Assembly (NCBI RefSeq): GCF_001866665.1
Contig: NZ_MLYO01000035.1
Span: 62,001 to 126,000, forward strand
Reading direction: 5' to 3'
Length of the DNA stretch: 64,000 nucleotides
DNA from: Streptomyces monashensis
GTDB lineage: Bacteria > Actinomycetota > Actinomycetes > Streptomycetales > Streptomycetaceae
Shown here one piece after another: positions 34,553 through 43,356 of this stretch. How positions within the stretch are numbered: the stretch's first letter is position 1; each line of letters opens with the position of its first letter. The notes beneath the pieces are model-generated. The model was not told the origin of the DNA, ran no database searches, and saw only the letters and a list, made by a program, of their open reading frames with translations. A program made the translations under genes and the position numbers.

Positions 34553-35410
34553 ATGTCTGGCCAGTCACTGCTCGTACCAGGGGAGCTGTCCCCCACCCGT
34601 TCGGTCCCCGGAAACATCCGCCGCCCCGCGTACGTCGGCAAGCCCGCGCCGGCGCCGTACACCGGGCCCGAGGTGCAGACCCCCGAGACCATCGAGGCGA
34701 TGCGGATCGCCGGCCGCATCGCCGCGCAGGCGATGGCGGAGGCCGCGAAGATCATCGCGCCCGGGGTCACCACGGACCAGCTGGACAAGGTCGCCCACGA
34801 GTTCATGTGCGACCACGGCGCCTACCCGTCCACGCTCGGCTACCGCGGTTTCCCCAAGTCGCTGTGCACGTCGGTCAACGAGGTCATCTGCCACGGCATC
34901 CCGGACTCGACGGTCCTGAACGACGGTGACATCGTCAACCTGGACGTGACGGCGTACATCGGCGGGGTGCACGGCGACAACAACGCCACGTACCTGGTCG
35001 GCGACGTGGACGAGGAGTCGCGGCTGCTGGTGGAGCGCACCCGCGAGTCCCTGAACCGCGCGATCAAGGCGGTCCGGCCGGGCCGGCAGATCAACATCAT
35101 CGGCCGGGTCATCGAGTCCTACGCCAAGCGGTTCGGCTACGGCGTCGTCCGTGACTTCACCGGGCACGGCATCAACTCGTCGTTCCACTCCGGCCTGATC
35201 ATCCCGCACTACGACAGCCCGCACGCGACAACGGTCATGCAGCCCGGCATGACGTTCACGATCGAGCCGATGCTGACGCTGGGCACGTACGAGTACGACC
35301 TGTGGGACGACGGCTGGACGGTCGTGACGAAGGACCGCAAGCGGACGGCCCAGTTCGAGCACACGCTGGTGGTGACGGACTCGGGCGCGGAGATCCTGAC
35401 TCTTCCCTGA
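34553..35410 (+). CDS. map: Methionine aminopeptidase, type I
   Basis: 285 residues. Metal ligands: Asp in NLDVTAYI, Asp in VHGDNNAT, His in TGHGI, Glu in TIEPML and Glu in AQFEHTLVV. The N-terminal 40 residues with LSPTRSVPGNIRRPAYVGKP form the proline-rich extension of actinobacterial type Ic enzymes. Removes initiator Met from nascent proteins in the cytosol. Likely a second copy in the genome in addition to the one near secY. Followed by a clear terminator. Confidence 0.95.
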   Translation: MSGQSLLVPGELSPTRSVPGNIRRPAYVGKPAPAPYTGPEVQTPETIEAMRIAGRIAAQAMAEAAKIIAPGVTTDQLDKVAHEFMCDHGAYPSTLGYRGFPKSLCTSVNEVICHGIPDSTVLNDGDIVNLDVTAYIGGVHGDNNATYLVGDVDEESRLLVERTRESLNRAIKAVRPGRQINIIGRVIESYAKRFGYGVVRDFTGHGINSSFHSGLIIPHYDSPHATTVMQPGMTFTIEPMLTLGTYEYDLWDDGWTVVTKDRKRTAQFEHTLVVTDSGAEILTLP

Positions 35411-35420
35411 TCACCGACTT

Positions 35421-35447
35421 GCCCACCCCCTGCCGGGGTGGGCTTTG
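35421..35447 (+). terminator. Terminator after map
   Basis: GCCCACCCC at 35421-35429 and GGGGTGGGC at 35435-35443 form a perfect stem with a five-base loop, followed by TTTGT. Confidence 0.85.
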
Positions 35448-35458
35448 TCCTGTAGACT

Positions 35459-35481
35459 TTTACCGACAAGGTGTCGGCAAA
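35459..35481. promoter_or_regulatory. Inverted repeat before heme oxygenase
   Basis: CCGACA at 35463-35468, AGG, TGTCGG at 35472-35477; outward TTT/AAA also pairs. It sits 30 bp before the heme oxygenase start in a low-GC patch (GTAGACTTTTACC) that may be the promoter. It does not match the DmdR iron box. Confidence 0.5.
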
Positions 35482-35510
35482 GGCTCCGCGGACCATCCAG
35501 GGACGGGCTC

Positions 35511-36158
35511 ATGGACTCCTTCTCGGCACTCATCCGCACCGCCTCCCACGAGCAGCACATGGCGGCGGAGACCTCGACCTTCATGAGCGACCTGCTCGGC
35601 GGCCGGCTGGGCGTGGCCGCGTACGGGCGCTACACCGAGCAGCTGTGGTTCGTGTACGAGGCGCTGGAGAGCGGCGCCGGGCGGCTGGCCGCGGACCCGG
35701 TGGCGGGACCGTTCATCCGGCCGGAGCTGCTGCGGCTGCCGGCGCTGGAGCGGGACCTGGCGCACCTGCGGGGTCCCGGCTGGCGGGCGGCCCTGTCCGC
35801 ACTGCCCGCGACCCGGGCGTACGCGGACCGGGTCCGCGCCTGCACCGAGCACTGGCCCGGCGGCTACGTCGCCCACCACTACACCCGCTACCTGGGCGAC
35901 CTGTCCGGCGGCCAGGTCATCCGCGACAGGGCGGAGAAGACCTGGGGCTTCACGAAGAAGGGCGACGGGGTCCGCTTCTACGTCTTCGAGGGTGTCGCCA
36001 ACCCGGCCGCGTTCAAGCAGGGTTACCGGCGGACGCTGGACGCGATCACCGTGGACGACCTGGAGAAGCAGCGGATCGTGTCGGAGTGCAATCGGGCGTT
36101 CGCCCTGAACACGGCCGTGTTCAGGGCGCTGGGCGAGGAGTTCCCGCTGAGTGCCTAG
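35511..36158 (+). CDS. Biliverdin-producing heme oxygenase
   Basis: 215 residues. Proximal-His region IRTASHEQHMAAETSTFM and the family signature RYLGDLSGGQVIRDRAEKTWG (distal helix glycines). Opens heme to biliverdin, CO and iron, supporting iron recycling. ATG 35511 after CAGGGACGG. The stop overlaps the stop of the convergent PhzF-like gene by 3 bp. Probably iron or heme regulated through the palindrome just upstream. Confidence 0.93.
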   Translation: MDSFSALIRTASHEQHMAAETSTFMSDLLGGRLGVAAYGRYTEQLWFVYEALESGAGRLAADPVAGPFIRPELLRLPALERDLAHLRGPGWRAALSALPATRAYADRVRACTEHWPGGYVAHHYTRYLGDLSGGQVIRDRAEKTWGFTKKGDGVRFYVFEGVANPAAFKQGYRRTLDAITVDDLEKQRIVSECNRAFALNTAVFRALGEEFPLSA

Positions 36159-36799
36159 CGCTCCAGGTACACCCGTCCGCCGACCTCCACCCAGCCGTGC
36201 GGCTGCGGGGCGGTGAGGAGCTGGGAGCCCTTGCCCTGGGTGATGTTGAGGGCGCGGCCGAGCCGGTCGGTGAGGAGGATCGCCGCCGCGCCCGTCGCCT
36301 CGTCCTCGTCGATGCCGTCACCGCGGCCGGGGAAGGCGCGGGCGCGGATCCGGCCGGCGGCCTCGTCCTGCCAGGCCCAGGCGTAGATCCACTCCCCCGG
36401 TGGCGGCACGTCGAGGGCGTCGACCTCGGCCGGGCTGCCGTACTGGCGCAGGGTGCGCGGCGGGGCCCACTCGGCGCGGGCCTCGATCCAGCTGAACTCG
36501 CCGTCCAGCCGGGCCCCGACGACTCCGGCGGGGGTGACGAGCTCGGGCACATCGAGCAGCCAGGCGGTGCCGACACAGGGGTGACCGGCGAAGGGCAGCC
36601 GCAGGGTGGGGGTGTAGATGTCGATGACACCGCGCTCGGGGTCGTCCACGAACACGGTCTCGCTGAAGCCGAGTTTGGCCGCCAGCTCCTGCCGGTCGCT
36701 CCGCTCGGGCAGCACCGAACCGTCGCGGACGACACCGAGTTCGTTGCCGTGGCCGCCGTCCGGTCCGCAGAAGACGCGGAGAATGTCGTAGTCAGTCAC
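36155..36799 (-). CDS. PhzF-family isomerase/epimerase-like protein, short form
   Basis: 214 residues. PhzF landmarks: FCGPDGGHGNELGVV near the N-terminus, LGFSETVFV with the catalytic-type Glu, and LPFAGHPCVGTAWLL. The family is usually 260-300 residues, so the C-terminal lobe is abridged, though AFPGRGDGIDEDEATGAAA and GKGSQL motifs of the second lobe remain. Substrate unknown. ATG at 36799. Confidence 0.85.
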   Translation of the reverse strand: MTDYDILRVFCGPDGGHGNELGVVRDGSVLPERSDRQELAAKLGFSETVFVDDPERGVIDIYTPTLRLPFAGHPCVGTAWLLDVPELVTPAGVVGARLDGEFSWIEARAEWAPPRTLRQYGSPAEVDALDVPPPGEWIYAWAWQDEAAGRIRARAFPGRGDGIDEDEATGAAAILLTDRLGRALNITQGKGSQLLTAPQPHGWVEVGGRVYLER

Positions 36800-36943
36800 C
36801 CGGGAATTGAAACATCGCGGCCCGCCGGGCCGTGGGGCGGCTCGGCCAGGTCACGGTGTGGCCGCTGTACCCGGTCCCGGCACGCGCGGTGTTCCCCGCC
36901 CCGGTAGGGTTCGCCTCCGGGAAGGGGAAGGTGAAGGGACCCG

Positions 36944-37960
36944 ATGAGCAGGGATCGCAGCCCGCGCAGGCTCCGCAGGCGTGCCGGTGACGCACGCGCG
37001 GCGGTGCGCCGGGGCGCACTCATGGCGGCCTCGCTGACCGCTCTGTCGCTGACGGCGAGCGGATGCGTGGTGGTGCACGGGGAGCGCGAGGTGCTGCCCG
37101 CCGCCACCCGCGCCGAGGCCGCCAGGGCGGTCGCCGCGTTCACGGCCGCGTACAACAAGGCCGACAAGGCGTTCGACAGCTCCCTGGACGCGCCCTATGT
37201 CACCGGCCCGTTCGGTGACATCGACGCCGCGCGGCTGAAGGCCGGGCATGTCAACAGCCCCTCGGGCAACGCGGACCACGTGCCGTTGAAGCTGTCGGAC
37301 GTGAAGATCACCATCCCCAAGAAGGCGGGCTGGCCGCGCTGGTTCCTCGCCGACGCCCGGGGCAACAAGGCGGGCGACGCGCGCTGGCTGCTGGTGTTCA
37401 CCCGCAGCGGCCTGAACGAGCGCTGGCAGGTGGCGTATCTGACGCTGGTCGCGCCGGGCGCCGTGCCGCGGTTCACGACGGACCAGGACGGCTGGGCCGA
37501 GGCCGTACCGACCGGATCGGCCCAACTCGCCGTCGCGCCGGACGCGTTGAGCGCGGACTTCGCGACGTACCTCCAGAAGGGCGGCAAGACCTTCGCCGAC
37601 GGCGCGTACACGAGCGTCGAGCGGGCGAACCGCGCCCAGCGGGCCCGCAAGCCGGGTCTGGTCACGCAGTTCATCGACAAGCCGCTCACGAACGGCGACT
37701 ACCGGCCGCTGGCGCTGCGCACCGCGGACGGCGGGGCGCTGGTGTTCTTCTCCTCGCGGCACTACGAGAAGCGGACGGCCGCCGCGGGCACCACGATGCC
37801 GCCCGACAACAAGGACGTGCAGGCGCTGACCCAGGGCGAGGTGAACCAGTCCCTGACGCTGGAGTTCATGTCCAACGAGGTCGCCCTGGACCCGGCGGGC
37901 AGCGGCGCGGTGTCCCTGCTGGGACGGGTGCCGGGGCTGACGTCGGCGCAGGGCGGATAG
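36944..37960 (+). CDS. Putative lipoprotein
   Basis: 338 residues. A basic N-terminus (about 26 residues with twin arginines), a hydrophobic stretch MAASLTALSLTASGC with the lipobox LTASGC, and a mature part with no recognised domain. Mature features include YNKADKAFDS, a WxxRWFLADARG segment and LTQGEVNQSLTLEFM near the end. ATG 36944 follows GAAGGGA. Expected on the outer face of the membrane. Highly likely real: good ribosome site and strong codon bias. The function is unknown. Confidence 0.8.
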   Translation: MSRDRSPRRLRRRAGDARAAVRRGALMAASLTALSLTASGCVVVHGEREVLPAATRAEAARAVAAFTAAYNKADKAFDSSLDAPYVTGPFGDIDAARLKAGHVNSPSGNADHVPLKLSDVKITIPKKAGWPRWFLADARGNKAGDARWLLVFTRSGLNERWQVAYLTLVAPGAVPRFTTDQDGWAEAVPTGSAQLAVAPDALSADFATYLQKGGKTFADGAYTSVERANRAQRARKPGLVTQFIDKPLTNGDYRPLALRTADGGALVFFSSRHYEKRTAAAGTTMPPDNKDVQALTQGEVNQSLTLEFMSNEVALDPAGSGAVSLLGRVPGLTSAQGG

Positions 37961-37987
37961 CGCCCGGAAGCTCGGTGGCTCGGTGGT

Positions 37988-38716
37988 TCAGTGCCGCAGC
38001 GGCCAGGCGGTGGCCTGGTGCTCGGCGCCCGCGTACCGGGCGCAGGCGTCGGTGAGGACCTCCAGCAGGCTGAGCGGGTCCGGGAGCGCGTGCTCCGGGC
38101 CGCGTGCCCAGCGCACCCGCTGGTCGTCGCCGGGCAGCCGGGCGGGCGGCACGAGCACGTACGACCCCCGGCAGTGCCAGCGCAGGCCGGGGTGCTCGTC
38201 CATGGTCTCGGGGTGGCAGTCCAGCTCGCACGGCCACCACTCGTCCTCGTCCTCGGGGGTGCCGCGGGTGAGCGTGAAGAACAGCATGCGGCCGTCGTCG
38301 CTCTCGGCGACCGGGCCGACCTCGACACCGGATCCGAGCAGCCGCTCCAGCGCCTGCCGGCCGGCCGGCAGGGGTACGTCCAGGACGTCGTGGGTCATGC
38401 CGGTGGCGGTGATGAAGTTGGCCTGCGGCTGGTGGCGGACCCAGCGCTCGATCTGGGCGCGGTCGGTGGTGGACTGCGTCTGCCAGGCGAACGACACCGG
38501 GTGCCGGGCCGGGGTGGGACAGCCGACCCGGTCGCAGGAACAGCGGTAGCCGGGGGCGGGGTGCGCGGCGGGGGCGAGCGGCAGGCCCGCCCCGGCGGCG
38601 GCGAGCAGCAGGGCCTCACGGCCGCCGTCGTCGGCGGCCTCCTTCGGTCGGCGTCCGCGCAACCACTGGGAGAGTCTGCCCTGCCGGCCGGACCGGCCGC
38701 CGAACGTCGCGCTCAT
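37988..38716 (-). CDS. Stand-alone bifunctional DNA primase/polymerase (PrimPol) domain protein
   Basis: 242 residues. The Prim-Pol N-terminal pattern is visible: GLPLAPAAHPAPGYRCSCDRVGCPTPARHPVSFAWQTQSTTD, then WVRHQPQANFITATG, then LDVPLPAG at the usual metal-site position, and late CRGSYVLVPP. The acidic metal ligands look partly replaced (LDVP rather than the usual DxD), so activity is uncertain. Streptomyces chromosomes carry several such genes outside mobile elements. ATG 38716. Downstream of a TetR gene with 153 bp between. Confidence 0.78.
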   Translation of the reverse strand: MSATFGGRSGRQGRLSQWLRGRRPKEAADDGGREALLLAAAGAGLPLAPAAHPAPGYRCSCDRVGCPTPARHPVSFAWQTQSTTDRAQIERWVRHQPQANFITATGMTHDVLDVPLPAGRQALERLLGSGVEVGPVAESDDGRMLFFTLTRGTPEDEDEWWPCELDCHPETMDEHPGLRWHCRGSYVLVPPARLPGDDQRVRWARGPEHALPDPLSLLEVLTDACARYAGAEHQATAWPLRH

Positions 38717-38869
38717 CTATCCCCTCGCCTCGCAGATCGCCTCACCGATGCGTCTCGCTGGTGCGCCTCGCTGGTGTGCGGACAGCATGCCTTATCGTCC
38801 CATCTTCCTCCGCTTCGGGGGGCCGCGGGGCGGATCCGGAGGAACCGGACGAGACGCGCCTCACACGGA

Positions 38870-39484
38870 TCAGCGGGGGGCCAGTCCGTACAGGGCGTAG
38901 TCGACGAGGGTGTCCGTGTAGGCGTAGGTGATCGGGCCCGTGTGCTGGAGCCAGCGCTGGGCCAGGGGCGAGACGAACAGCTCCAGGGCGACACGGGGAT
39001 CGGCGTCGGCCCGTACCGCCCCGGCGGCCTGCGCGGCCCGCAGCCGGTCGACGTACAGCTGGAGCTGGGGTTCGAGCAGCTTGGTGACGAACTCGCGGCC
39101 CAGCGGCTCGTTGACCAGGCCCTCGGCGGCCAGCGCCCGGGCGGGCACCGCGAAGCGCGGGTCGGCCATCTGGTCCACCGTGATCCGCAGCACGGCCTTG
39201 AGGTCGGCGGCGAGGTCGCCGGTGTCCGGGATGACGTACGGCGCCTGCCCCGCTTCCTGTGCCGCCTGCAGGGAGAGGTCGAGGAACGCCTCCAGCAGCA
39301 CGGCCGCCTTGGACGGCCACCAGCGGTAGATCGTCTGCTTGCCGACCCCGGCCCGGGCGGCGATCCCCTCGACGGTGGTCTTCGGGTACCCGACGTCACC
39401 GACCAGGGCGAGGGCGGCTTCGTAGATCGCCCGACGGGACTTCTCGCTGCGACGGCTGGCGTCGGGGGCGGGGTTCTTGGCCAT
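38870..39484 (-). CDS. TetR-family regulator
   Basis: 204 residues. Helix-turn-helix SRRAIYEAALALVGDVGYPKTTVEGIAARAGVGKQTIYRWWPSKAAVLLEA near the N-terminus and an AcrR-type C-terminal half ending DTLVDYALYGLAPR. Starts 26 bp after the Rsm22 gene stop, so likely co-transcribed with it. Target unknown; no obvious palindrome in the short gap. Confidence 0.9.
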   Translation of the reverse strand: MAKNPAPDASRRSEKSRRAIYEAALALVGDVGYPKTTVEGIAARAGVGKQTIYRWWPSKAAVLLEAFLDLSLQAAQEAGQAPYVIPDTGDLAADLKAVLRITVDQMADPRFAVPARALAAEGLVNEPLGREFVTKLLEPQLQLYVDRLRAAQAAGAVRADADPRVALELFVSPLAQRWLQHTGPITYAYTDTLVDYALYGLAPR

Positions 39485-39510
39485 GGGGGGACGCTAACAA
39501 GCTCCGCCGG

Positions 39511-40506
39511 TCACGCGTCCGCCTCCGGTGGCGGCCAGGGGTCTCCCCACTCGGCGTCCCGCGCCGCCTTGTAGAGATCGCCGTGGCGCTTGGTGACCGT
39601 CGTACGGGCCAGCCGTTCGTCGGTCTCGCACAGGTCCAGCAGCACCTGGCCCTTGCGGATCTGGGGGCGGCGGACGATCCGAGCGGGCGCCGGCCGCGCC
39701 GGCAGGCGGGTCGCGGCGACGTAGGAGAACTTCTCGTCCTCGTAGGGCAGGGTGCCGCCCTTGACCTGGCGGTGCAGGGAGGAGCGGCTCACCCGGGCGG
39801 AGAAGTGGCACCAGTCCCGGCCGGGCTCGATGGGGCAGGCGGCGCTGTGCGGGCAGGGGGCGACGACGCGCAGCCCGGCCCGGACCAGGCGGTCACGGGC
39901 CTCGATGACGCGGGCGTAGCCGGCCGGGGTGCCGGCCTCCACGATCACCACGGCCTGCGCGGCGGCGGCAACGGCGTCGACGAGCGCGGCCCGGTCGGGC
40001 TCGGCGAGCTCGTTCAGGACGTACGACACCGTGACGAGGTCGGTGTCCTCCAGGGTGAGGTCCGCGCCGATCCGGGCGCGCTGCCAACGGGCGCCCCGCA
40101 GGGCCGGGTTGGCGGCGGCGAGCTCCCGGCCGAGGGCGAGGGCGGGCTCGGCCCAGTCCAGCACGGTGACCTCGCGCCCGCCGGGCCAGGTCGCGGTGAC
40201 GGCCCAGGTCGCGGCGCCGGTGCCGCCGCCGACGTCGACATGGCTGTCGGGCGTCCAGTCGGGGGCGGCGTCGGCGAACGCCGCCAGCGCGGAGCGGACG
40301 GCCTCGAAGGTGGCGGGCATCCGGTAGGCGGCGTAGGCGGCGACGTCGGCGCGGTCGCGCAGGATCGGGGCGGAGGTGGGGGTGTCGCCCCGGTAGTTGG
40401 CGATGAGCCGGTCGACGGCGGCGGTGGCCTGCCGGGGCGGGAGTCCGTCGAGCAGTTCGGCGAGGCTTCGGCGGAGGGCTTCGGCCGGTGGTACGGGGGC
40501 GTTCAC
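39511..40506 (-). CDS. Rsm22-like small ribosomal subunit methyltransferase-family protein
   Basis: 331 residues. SAM-binding fold with SHVDVGGGTGAATWAVTATWPG, VLDWAEPALALGRELA and VSYVLNELAEPDRAALVDAV. The family's cysteine signature CPHSAACPIEPGRDWCHFSARV probably binds zinc or an iron-sulfur cluster. Rsm22 proteins assist assembly of the small ribosomal subunit. ATG at 40506; upstream lies the duplicated repeat region 40544-40855. Confidence 0.85.
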   Translation of the reverse strand: MNAPVPPAEALRRSLAELLDGLPPRQATAAVDRLIANYRGDTPTSAPILRDRADVAAYAAYRMPATFEAVRSALAAFADAAPDWTPDSHVDVGGGTGAATWAVTATWPGGREVTVLDWAEPALALGRELAAANPALRGARWQRARIGADLTLEDTDLVTVSYVLNELAEPDRAALVDAVAAAAQAVVIVEAGTPAGYARVIEARDRLVRAGLRVVAPCPHSAACPIEPGRDWCHFSARVSRSSLHRQVKGGTLPYEDEKFSYVAATRLPARPAPARIVRRPQIRKGQVLLDLCETDERLARTTVTKRHGDLYKAARDAEWGDPWPPPEADA

Positions 40507-40543
40507 CCGGCGATTCTACGGCGCCGCCCGGACCACCGGACCT

Positions 40544-40770
40544 GGCCCTGTCGTCACGTTCCCGTCCGCCCCACGACGCGTGGCACGCCCGTCGGGCGAC
40601 GACGGGAATGTGACGACGAGCCCTACGGCGATGCTCAGATCACCGCCCTCGCCAGTCGCGTCGCCAGCGCCGCCCGGGGTCCGCTGTCCGGTGACCGGCG
40701 CCTCGGGCCCGTCCGCCCCACGACGCCTGGCACGCCCGTCGGGCGACGACGGGAATGTGACGACAGGGCC
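40544..40770. repeat. 23-bp inverted repeat flanking the duplicated block
   Basis: Positions 40544-40566 and 40748-40770 are reverse complements with one mismatch. The inner copy 1 block carries a shorter version at 40601-40616. In RNA this could fold into nested stems downstream of the serine hydrolase gene. Confidence 0.7.
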
Positions 40771-40855
40771 CTACGGCGATGCTCAGATCACCGCCCTCGC
40801 CAGTCGCGTCGCCAGCGCCGCCCGGGGTCCGCTGTCCGGTGGCCGGCGCCTCGGG
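40561..40855. repeat. Tandem duplication of 147/148 bp covering the 3' end of the serine hydrolase gene
   Basis: Block 40561-40707 and block 40708-40855 are nearly identical, differing at a few positions near 40580, 40618 and 40695. The second block contains the last 23 or so codons and the stop (40783) of the hydrolase; the first block is a spare copy of that gene end plus its downstream hairpin, lying outside the gene. Confidence 0.9.
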
Positions 40856-41907
40856 TGGACCGTGTTCGCCAGGAGCACCAGGAACGTGTCCGTCGCCGGG
40901 TCCAGGACCAGCGACGTACCGGTGAAACCGGTGTGGCCCGCCGCTCCGCCGCCCGCCAGCTCGCCCATGAACCAGGGCTGGTCGACGGCGAAGCCGAGCC
41001 CGGGCGGGGTCAGCAGCAGTTCGACGAAGTCGGGGCCGAGGATGCGGGCGGGGCCGTAGGAGCCGCCGGCGAGCAGGGTGCGGCAGAAGACCGCCAGGTC
41101 GGGGGCGGTCGAGAAGAGGCCCGCGTGGCCGGCGACCCCGCCGAGCGCCCAGGCGTTCTCGTCGTGGACCACGCCCCGCAGCATCCCCCGCTCCGCCTTG
41201 GCCCACGGCCGCCGCTGGTCCTCGGTGGCCGCCGCGCCGGGGCAGGGCCCGAAGCGGGTCGCCGTCATGCCGAGCGGACGCGTGATGCCGTCCTCGATCA
41301 GGACGTTCAGGGTGCGGCCGGTGATGCGCTCCAGCACGGCCTGGAGCAGGAGCATGTTCAGGTCCGAGTAGACGTGGGTGCCCGGCTCGCTCGTCGGGGC
41401 CTGCGCCCGCAGCAGCGAGCGGCGGGCGGCGTCGTCCGGGCAGTCGTACAGCGGGAGTTCGGGGGGCAGCCCCGAGGTGTGCGTGAGGAGTTGGCGGACG
41501 GTGATGCCGTGGGCGGCCACGGCGTGGAAGTCGGGCAGGTAGTCGCCGACGCGGGCGTCCATGCCGAGGGTGCCGCGCTCGATCTGCTGCACGGCCGCCA
41601 CCGAGGTGAACAGTTTGGTCAGGGAGGCCAGGTCGAAGGGCGTGTCGACGGTCGCCGGGACGCGGTCCTCGGGCGGCAGTTCGATGCCGGTGCCGGTCTC
41701 GGCGTCATGGCCGGCGTACCGCACCGCCCAGCCCGCGGCCGCGGCGACGGCGATCACGGGGCCGCGGCCGGCGAGGGCTACGGCGCCGGGCGCCCAGGGG
41801 CGGTCCCCGTGGGTGAGGGCGTGCAGCTCGCCGATCAGGTGCTCGACGGCGGCCGGGTCGAGCCCGGCCCGTTCCGGCGTGTCGACGCGCAGTCTCGGTG
41901 CGCTCAG
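40783..41907 (-). CDS. Serine hydrolase, class C beta-lactamase/DD-peptidase family, probable CTG start
   Basis: 374 residues. SxxK in DLASLTKLFTS, YxN-type VYSDLN, and a third box HTG in AAGHTGFTG, with family segments HGITVRQLLTHTSGLPP and GGVAGHAGLFSTAPDLA. No ATG, GTG or TTG fits the N-terminus; the CTG at 41907 lies inside the upstream stop (CTGA) and follows GGAGGGAG at 41915-41922 by seven bases, giving LSAPRLRVDTPERAG. The next GTG is about 45 residues in. No signal peptide. Overlaps the MFS gene, so the two are translated together. Confidence 0.82.
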   Translation of the reverse strand: MSAPRLRVDTPERAGLDPAAVEHLIGELHALTHGDRPWAPGAVALAGRGPVIAVAAAAGWAVRYAGHDAETGTGIELPPEDRVPATVDTPFDLASLTKLFTSVAAVQQIERGTLGMDARVGDYLPDFHAVAAHGITVRQLLTHTSGLPPELPLYDCPDDAARRSLLRAQAPTSEPGTHVYSDLNMLLLQAVLERITGRTLNVLIEDGITRPLGMTATRFGPCPGAAATEDQRRPWAKAERGMLRGVVHDENAWALGGVAGHAGLFSTAPDLAVFCRTLLAGGSYGPARILGPDFVELLLTPPGLGFAVDQPWFMGELAGGGAAGHTGFTGTSLVLDPATDTFLVLLANTVHPRRRPPDSGPRAALATRLARAVI

Positions 41908-43199
41908 TGCTCGTCTCCCTCCGACCCCGCACGGGTGTTCCCCCGTGTGTCCCAGGGACGGCACATTCCCACGAAGCAGGCCGCCGCGACCAGTGCTCCC
42001 GCCAGTTGGACGAGCGCCATGGGTACGGCGGTGCGTTCCCCGGCGACGCCGACGAGGGGGGAGGCGACCGCGCCGACGAGGAAGGAGGTGGTGCCGAGCA
42101 GCGCGGAGGCGGAGCCGGCGGCGTGCCGGGTGCGCAGCAGGGCGAGGGACTGGGCGTTGGGGAGCGTGACGCCCATCGCCGACATCAGGACGAACAGGGC
42201 CGCGGCGACGGGGGCGAGGCCGACGTCGCCGAAGGTGCCCGTCGCCGTCAGCAGCAGCGCCGTCGCGGCGAGGACGATCACCGCGAGGCCCGCGCCCAGC
42301 ACCTTCTCCAGGGCGACCCGGCCGACCAGCACCTTGCCGTTGAGCTGTCCGGCGGCCACCAGGCCGACCGAGTTGAGGCCGAAGAGCAGGCTGAAGGTCT
42401 GCGGGGAGGCGCCGTAGATCTCCTGGACGACGAAGGGGGACGCGGAGATGTAGGCGAACAGCGCGGCGAAGGCGAAGCCGCCGGCCAGCATGTAGCCGGT
42501 GAAGGGCAGGTCGGCGAGGAGCGCCCGCATGGCGCGCAGGGCCTCCGACGCTCCGCCGCCGTGCCTCTCCTCGGGCGGGAGCGTCTCGGGCAGCCGCAGC
42601 CAGACGAGCGCGGCGAGCAGCGCGCCGACGACGGTGAGCAGGACGAACACGCCCCGCCAGTCGGTCACCCGGAGGATCTGGCCGCCGATCAGCGGGGCCA
42701 CGACCGGGGCGACCCCGGAGATCAGCATCAGGGTGGAGAAGAAGCGGGCCATGGCCACGCCGTCGTACAGGTCGCGTACGACGGCCCGGGCGATGACGAT
42801 CCCGGCGGCGCCCGCGAGGCCCTGGGCGAGGCGGAAGGCGACCAGCGTCTCGACGTTCGGCGCGAACGCGCACAGGGCGGTCGCGAGGACGTAGACGGCG
42901 AGGCCGGTGAGCAGCGGGCGGCGGCGGCCCCAGCGGTCGCTCATCGGGCCGACGACCAGCTGTCCGAGCGCCATGCCGGCCAGGCACGCGGTGAGCGTGA
43001 GCTGGACCGTGGCGGCGGAGGCGTGCAGGGACGTGGTGACCTCGGGCAGCGAGGGCAGGTACATGTCCATCGCCAGCGGGGGTGTCGCGGTGAGGCCGCC
43101 GAGGACGAAGGTGACGAGCAGGCCGGTGCGGCGGGCGGCGGCCGGGAGCGGTGCCGGGTGTCCGGACCGCGCTGCGGCCGGGGCCGTGCGCTCGCGCAT
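41904..43199 (-). CDS. MFS multidrug transporter, Bcr/CflA type
   Basis: 431 residues, 12 helices. TPPLAMDMYLPSLPEV in helix 1 is the Bcr/CflA signature; GPMSDRWGRRRPLLTGL is motif A; RLAQGLAGAAGIVIARAVVRDLY is the family's motif in helix 4-5. Proton-coupled export of drugs such as bicyclomycin or chloramphenicol in relatives. ATG 43199 is preceded by GAGGGAGGGAAAC. The serine hydrolase gene overlaps its stop. Confidence 0.9.
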   Translation of the reverse strand: MRERTAPAAARSGHPAPLPAAARRTGLLVTFVLGGLTATPPLAMDMYLPSLPEVTTSLHASAATVQLTLTACLAGMALGQLVVGPMSDRWGRRRPLLTGLAVYVLATALCAFAPNVETLVAFRLAQGLAGAAGIVIARAVVRDLYDGVAMARFFSTLMLISGVAPVVAPLIGGQILRVTDWRGVFVLLTVVGALLAALVWLRLPETLPPEERHGGGASEALRAMRALLADLPFTGYMLAGGFAFAALFAYISASPFVVQEIYGASPQTFSLLFGLNSVGLVAAGQLNGKVLVGRVALEKVLGAGLAVIVLAATALLLTATGTFGDVGLAPVAAALFVLMSAMGVTLPNAQSLALLRTRHAAGSASALLGTTSFLVGAVASPLVGVAGERTAVPMALVQLAGALVAAACFVGMCRPWDTRGNTRAGSEGDEH

Positions 43200-43356
43200 G
43201 TTTCCCTCCCTCTGCGAGACAACCGGCACCCATGCTCTCAGCTCGTACACATGGCCGGGGCACGCATGAGCGAGAACGGTGCGGCCAGGACGCCGAATAG
43301 CCGTATGGCGGACATGGCGTTCCGCATCGCGGACTTCCCGCCTACGCTGCGGAGCC

